A stretch of DNA of 27,107 nucleotides. It comes from Chrysochromulina tobinii. Taxonomy: Eukaryota > Haptophyta > Prymnesiales > Chrysochromulinaceae. The stretch covers positions 1-27,107 of the forward strand of contig JWZX01002396.1 of assembly GCA_001275005.1 (NCBI GenBank), read 5' to 3'. Each line of letters starts with the position of its first letter. Positions within the stretch are counted from its first letter, which is position 1. The notes under the pieces were generated by a model. The model searched no databases and had not been told where the DNA came from. It saw only the letters and a program-made list of their open reading frames with translations. Of the stretch, positions 26,180-27,107 are shown in pieces. A program made the position numbers and the translations under genes.

Positions 26180-27107
26180 ACAGGCCGAAAAGGGACCGAA
26201 GCGCGCAGCTGTGTGTCCGCTGCGGGGGAGATGACACGTCTGTTCAGGCGGCATGAAACGTGTACCGTAAATGGATAAGCGACCGAAACGGTGTGGAGTG
26301 TCGCTGTGCGGCGTTTCTTGCGGCGTTTGAGCCAAGTTGGGCTAGAAAAGTTTGCTTTTGGTGACCGGACCATACCTATACACGCACGCACCCTAGGTTC
26401 TGACGTACATCCCCAACGGATGGACGTGTACTACGGTACGGTATGGTCTGCAGTGGTGCACACTAACTAGACCCCCCTTAGTAAGAACCCACACCTCGAA
26501 CCCCGCTTTTCCGACGGGGGGTGGGTTGGGAGGTTTCGTTTTCTTTGCTGTGTGGCGGTGTTGGACGTCGCGGCCGCCCCCGTAGAGGGGGGTGGTCCCA
26601 CTCTCCCCCTGTGGGGAAGGGTGGTGACGTTCTTTGGTTGTTTGCTTTGTTTTGCTTTGTTTTGAGAGTTGCGAGCCTGATTATAGTCAAGGCGACTCTC
26701 TGTAGAGGGGGTATTGATGGACTATCAAGTCAAATCAAAGGTGGCAAGTCAATCAGTATTCCTCAAAATTCATCAAGGAAAAGACTTCGCGAAGTTTTTG
26801 TCGATTCACGAAGACGTCGTCGGCTCGAGAACAGGCCACCTGGGCTGAGCTCGGGCGTGCGCTGGCTGAGGCTGCTGAGGTGACAAGCGGAGTGGCGAGT
26901 GTCATAGGGAATCTGCTGGTTTTCGGGCAGGCGCTTCGCGCATAGTCAGCGATTGTTAGTGGCAAGTCAAGGCGTGGCCGTGCAGGGCTCCGGATTCGTT
27001 TGTTGTTCGTGATTTGTCATGCGCGCGCAGCGTGGGGAAGCCTCCATGCTGCGTCTTCAAGAGGGTGCTCGAGAGAATCTTTGAAGGAGATGCTCGTCTG
27101 TCTGGTC
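26180..27107. other. Gene-free 3' flank with small repeats
   Basis: I see no gene in these 928 bases. A 9-base perfect inverted repeat, GACCATACC/GGTATGGTC, encloses 26368-26448. Bases 26510-26640 are rich in G and C runs (GTAGAGGGG occurs near 26583 and 26702). A T-rich stretch with tandem TTTGC/TTTTG steps lies at 26636-26665. AGTGGCAAGTCAA-like phrases recur near 26740 and 26958. The short frames here are not protein-like. The RimO 3' UTR and the upstream region of a gene beyond the window are the likely contents. Confidence 0.5.

Noticed and set aside
26368-26448. Inverted repeat GACCATACC/GGTATGGTC as ends of a transposable element
   Set aside because: The arms are only 9 bases, enclose about 60 unremarkable bases and show no clear target duplication.

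Overview
This is nuclear DNA from a GC-rich, gene-dense, intron-poor eukaryotic microbe. The genes are eukaryote-specific: PDCD2, the U3 processome WD40 protein DCAF13/Sof1, a giant kinesin-14, a PHD/Myb chromatin protein, the ER J-protein DNAJC25 and a PP2C phosphatase. Bacterial-type organelle ribosome factors (Obg GTPase and RimO) carry N-terminal extensions that look like targeting sequences. A LOV-type flavin domain and algal-style low-complexity linkers also fit a plastid-bearing protist. Haptophyte (pavlovophyte-like) is my best guess; pelagophyte or another GC-rich alga is possible. This is inference, because no marker gene settles it.

Layout: 1-612 holds no convincing gene but has an AT-rich run of four hairpins and a CG tract. 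A small doubtful gene (613-1095, -) diverges from PDCD2 (1275-2816, +). DCAF13 (3208-4539, -) diverges from a two-exon kinesin (4955-12972, +). Then come a LOV/PAS-KA1 protein (13789-14982, +), a PHD/Myb-like/SAP-like/SANT protein (15622-17628, +) and a BPL_N/glutamine-amidotransferase-like protein (17992-19023, +). DNAJC25 (19785-20924, -) diverges from a PP2C phosphatase (21144-22556, +). Obg (23173-24502, -, one-base frameshift) diverges from RimO (24629-26179, +). The last 930 bases show no gene. Most genes are arranged as divergent pairs with short shared promoters, so shared control is plausible.

The most striking object is the kinesin. One spliced reading frame of about 2612 residues encodes an N-terminal kinesin-fold domain whose nucleotide-binding motifs have decayed, a coiled coil, kinesin-light-chain-like TPRs, a VHS-like helical domain, long coiled coils, and an intact C-terminal kinesin-14 motor. 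Its only intron is made of tandem repeats and is flanked by a 7-base direct repeat. Other unusual points are a LOV domain whose photoactive cysteine is proline, a PDCD2 with an extra module inserted just before its C-terminal motif, tandem palindromes between DNAJC25 and PP2C, and an Obg/RimO pair in which both products serve bacterial-type ribosomes.
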